Below the pieces are notes generated by a model that saw nothing but the letters and a program-made list of their open reading frames with translations, was not told where the DNA came from and searched no databases. The translations under genes were made by a program, and so were the position numbers. From assembly GCF_021018805.1 (NCBI RefSeq), contig NC_086247.1, forward strand, positions 118,393,094-118,457,093: DNA of 64,000 nucleotides, written 5' to 3'. How positions within the stretch are numbered: position 1 is the stretch's first letter; each line of letters begins with the position of its first letter. Positions 61,993 to 64,000 of the stretch are shown piece after piece. Origin of the DNA: Prinia subflava (Eukaryota; Chordata; Aves; Passeriformes; Cisticolidae).

Positions 61993-62521
61993 CATAGGAT
62001 GGCTTGGGTTCAAAGGGACCTCTAAAGGCCATCTAGAGAACCCCCCTGCAATGATCAGGGATATATTCAACTAGATCAAATAATTCAGAGCCCCGTCCAC
62101 TCTGACCATAAATATTCCTGGGGTGAGACATCACCACTCCTGGGCAACCTGTTCTGGTGTTGCACAGACCTCGTGGAAGAAAATGTCTTCATTCTGTCTG
62201 GTATAAATCTGCCATCTTAGTTTCAAACCATTACTCCTTCTACCACAACTTGCCCTACTAAAATGTGTCAGTTTTTCTTACAGGTGTCCCTTAGTATTGG
62301 AAGGCCCAAATAATGTCTCCCTGGAGTCTTGGCCTTTCTGGGGTGAGCAATCCTAGCATGCTCTGCCTGTCTTCATAGGAGAGGTGCTCTAGGCCTCAGA
62401 TCCTCTTTATGGCCTTTCTCTGGACCTGCTCCCACAGTCCATGTCATTCCTGTGCTCAGCACTTTGGCTGGGGGATGCAGTACTGCAGGTGGGGTTTCAC
62501 CAGAGTGGCAGAATTCCCTCC
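61993..62521 (-). mobile_element. CR1 LINE 3' fragment
   Basis: The + strand shows antisense CR1 landmarks in order: GGATGGCTTGGGTTC, CCACTCCTGGGCAACCTGTT, TCTTCATAGGAGAGGTGCTC and TGCAGTACTGCAGGTGGGGT. It is diverged, with no open frame. Confidence 0.8.
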
Positions 62522-62859
62522 ACGGGGGGAAAGGGGGTAAACAACCCGGTGTTTTGGCCTGTTGCAGTTAATGGGGTCATGTAAGGTGGAGTTGTGCAGC
62601 CATCCAATTTTTAGCATAAGCTGATTTTATTACTCCTGAGTGTAAGATGGCAGTTAAATTATTAGAATGGGATTAGTGGCTCCTGTGTATCACAGAAAGC
62701 TAAATTATACCTTTTATAAGACATGCAAAGAGGATCCTATATACATAGGGTGAAGTAATCATATAGAAATGTGTTATGAGCACACGTTTCAATTTCTAGC
62801 TTTTAGGAAGATAGTGAGGCAGGGAATAGAATTGGTCAGAGGCCATTCACCAAGTCAGA

Positions 62860-63440
62860 ATCATTTAGGTTGGAAAGGATGTTTGAAATCATTGAGTTCA
62901 GTCTGTTAACATTGCTGAGTCCAAAAACAGTCTCCCCAAGTGTCACATCTTCTCAATACCTCTAGGAATGGTGACTGTACTGCTTTTTGGGGCAGCCTGC
63001 TCCAACACTTGACAGCTCTTTCTCATAAAGAAATTTCTTCTGAATCTCAAAGCTGAACCTCCCTGGGGAAAATCTGAAGCCTGTTGCTTCTTGTCATGTA
63101 ACTTGTTACTTGGGTGAAGAGGTGAACCCATAACCTCCTGTGTTGAGTGACGAGGTCTTTTCTGAGCCTCCTTTTTGCAAAGCTAAGCAGCCCCAGCTCC
63201 CTCAGCTGTTCCTCACCAGACTTGTGCTTCAGACTCACCAGCTTTGTTGCCCTTCTTTGAACATGCTGTGGTGCTTCATTTTTCTTCCAGTGAGCAGTCC
63301 AGAAGAACACAGTATTCAAGATCTGGCCTTACCCCAGAGTCCAGTACAGGGAGACAGTTGCCTCCTGGATTTGGCTGGCCGTGATTTGTGATTCAAGCCA
63401 GGATGCAGTTGGCCACCTGGGAACACTGCAGGTTCATGTT
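62860..63440 (-). mobile_element. CR1 LINE fragment with decayed ORF2 end
   Basis: The minus strand opens onto a VQRRATKLV motif, then LRELGLLSFAKRRLR and LFTQVTS, the hallmark C-terminal end of CR1 ORF2. The frame then shifts and breaks. The + strand left edge is AATCATTTAGGTTGG, the antisense 3' end. Confidence 0.8.
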
Positions 63441-63504
63441 CAGGCAGCCCTATGTCACCCAGGGCCTAGCAGCTGATTTGGAACTGCTGTGGACCAGGGG
63501 AATC

Positions 63505-63537
63505 TGTTTAATTAAAACCAAGTGTTTTAATTAAACA
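63505..63537. repeat. Perfect 14-bp inverted repeat, AT-rich
   Basis: The arms TGTTTAATTAAAAC and GTTTTAATTAAACA flank the 5-nt loop CAAGT. Confidence 0.85.
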
Positions 63538-63568
63538 ATTAATGCCAGCCAAATGCCAGCCATTTTTC

Positions 63569-63597
63569 AAATTAATAAAATAGTTTTTTATTAATTT
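63569..63597. repeat. Perfect 12-bp inverted repeat, AT-rich
   Basis: The arms AAATTAATAAAA and TTTTATTAATTT flank the 5-nt loop TAGTT. It lies 31 bases after the previous hairpin; a short ATGCCAGCC direct repeat lies between them. Confidence 0.85.
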
Positions 63598-63682
63598 AAG
63601 AAAATATTGAGTAAAATTTTAAACATACCAGCAGTCAAAAGGATAATGCTGATAGACCCGGGATCAGCACTGGGTGAACACC

Positions 63683-64000
63683 TGTCACAGTCTCAGTGTG
63701 ACCCCCCTGTGATATATATATATATGTATGTATATATACACATAATCGCGCCCGCTTCGAGTCCCCTTATATATTCCTTGGCTATGTTGTCTGGGCGACG
63801 TGTTTTCCTCCGATGTTGTGTCTGAGGTTCGTGTAAGCAGCCAGTGACTGAACCCTCAGCAGTCCTTGTCGCCAGACAAAGCGGTGGCTCCTTCCTTAAT
63901 GGCGGTGATTAGCGTCATCTCTCCACCTAGCTACACCCTTGTCCTTTCAGAAAAGTAACTTTACAAACCTGGGCTTGCCCGTTTCTAGGGCAAAACCCTT
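63683..64000. mobile_element. LTR-like sequence cut by the window edge (tentative)
   Basis: Begins TGTCACAG, with a short GTCACA/TGTGAC hairpin, then a TA/GT microsatellite at 63711-63742 and CpG-rich sequence unlike the preceding DNA. The start resembles the element at 11,178. It runs off the window, so the call is weak. Confidence 0.25.

Noticed and set aside
1..64000. Retroviral gag, pol or env genes
   Set aside because: I looked for reverse transcriptase, protease, integrase and envelope motifs near each LTR; only CR1 ORF2 remnants were found. The LTRs appear to be solo.
1..64000. CRISPR array or prokaryotic operon
   Set aside because: No regularly spaced repeats and no bacterial gene structure; the window is vertebrate DNA.

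Overview
This is vertebrate nuclear DNA and almost certainly from a bird. The only protein-coding gene I can support is split over about 14 kb, with GT-AG introns, a CpG-rich promoter and AATAAA polyadenylation signals. The repeats are mostly CR1-type LINE fragments and endogenous-retrovirus LTRs. Several LTRs look, from memory, like families common in songbirds, so a passerine is my best guess; that is an inference.

Layout. Positions 1-44,000 hold no gene I can support. This AT-rich intergenic DNA carries about a dozen solo-LTR-like elements, CR1/L3 fragments, microsatellites and several homopolymer tracts over 30 nt. Positions 44,160-58,850 hold a complete, intact DAZL gene on the + strand. 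A TATA-like box and CCAAT box lie just upstream, with a CpG island over exon 1 and the start of intron 1. There are eleven exons, the initiator ATG is the last codon of exon 1, and the product is 291 residues. Intron 4 carries an LTR of about 780 bp. Positions 58,850-64,000 are intergenic again: three or four CR1 fragments (one with a decayed ORF2 end), two AT-rich perfect hairpins, and an LTR-like sequence cut by the window edge.

Function. DAZL is a germ-cell RNA-binding translational regulator: one RRM, a DAZ motif, and a Q/P/Y-rich C-terminal part. The RRM core is intact, while several positions in RRM helix 1, the linker and the C-terminus differ from the vertebrate sequences I remember. 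No CRISPR array, prokaryotic system or intact retroviral gag, pol or env frame was seen. The most noteworthy structures are a near-identical inverted pair of LTRs 11 kb apart, one of them a 1.5-unit LTR chimera, a solo LTR with perfect 5-bp target duplications 1 kb upstream of DAZL, a probable LTR nested in another, and a long A tract just upstream of the DAZL promoter.
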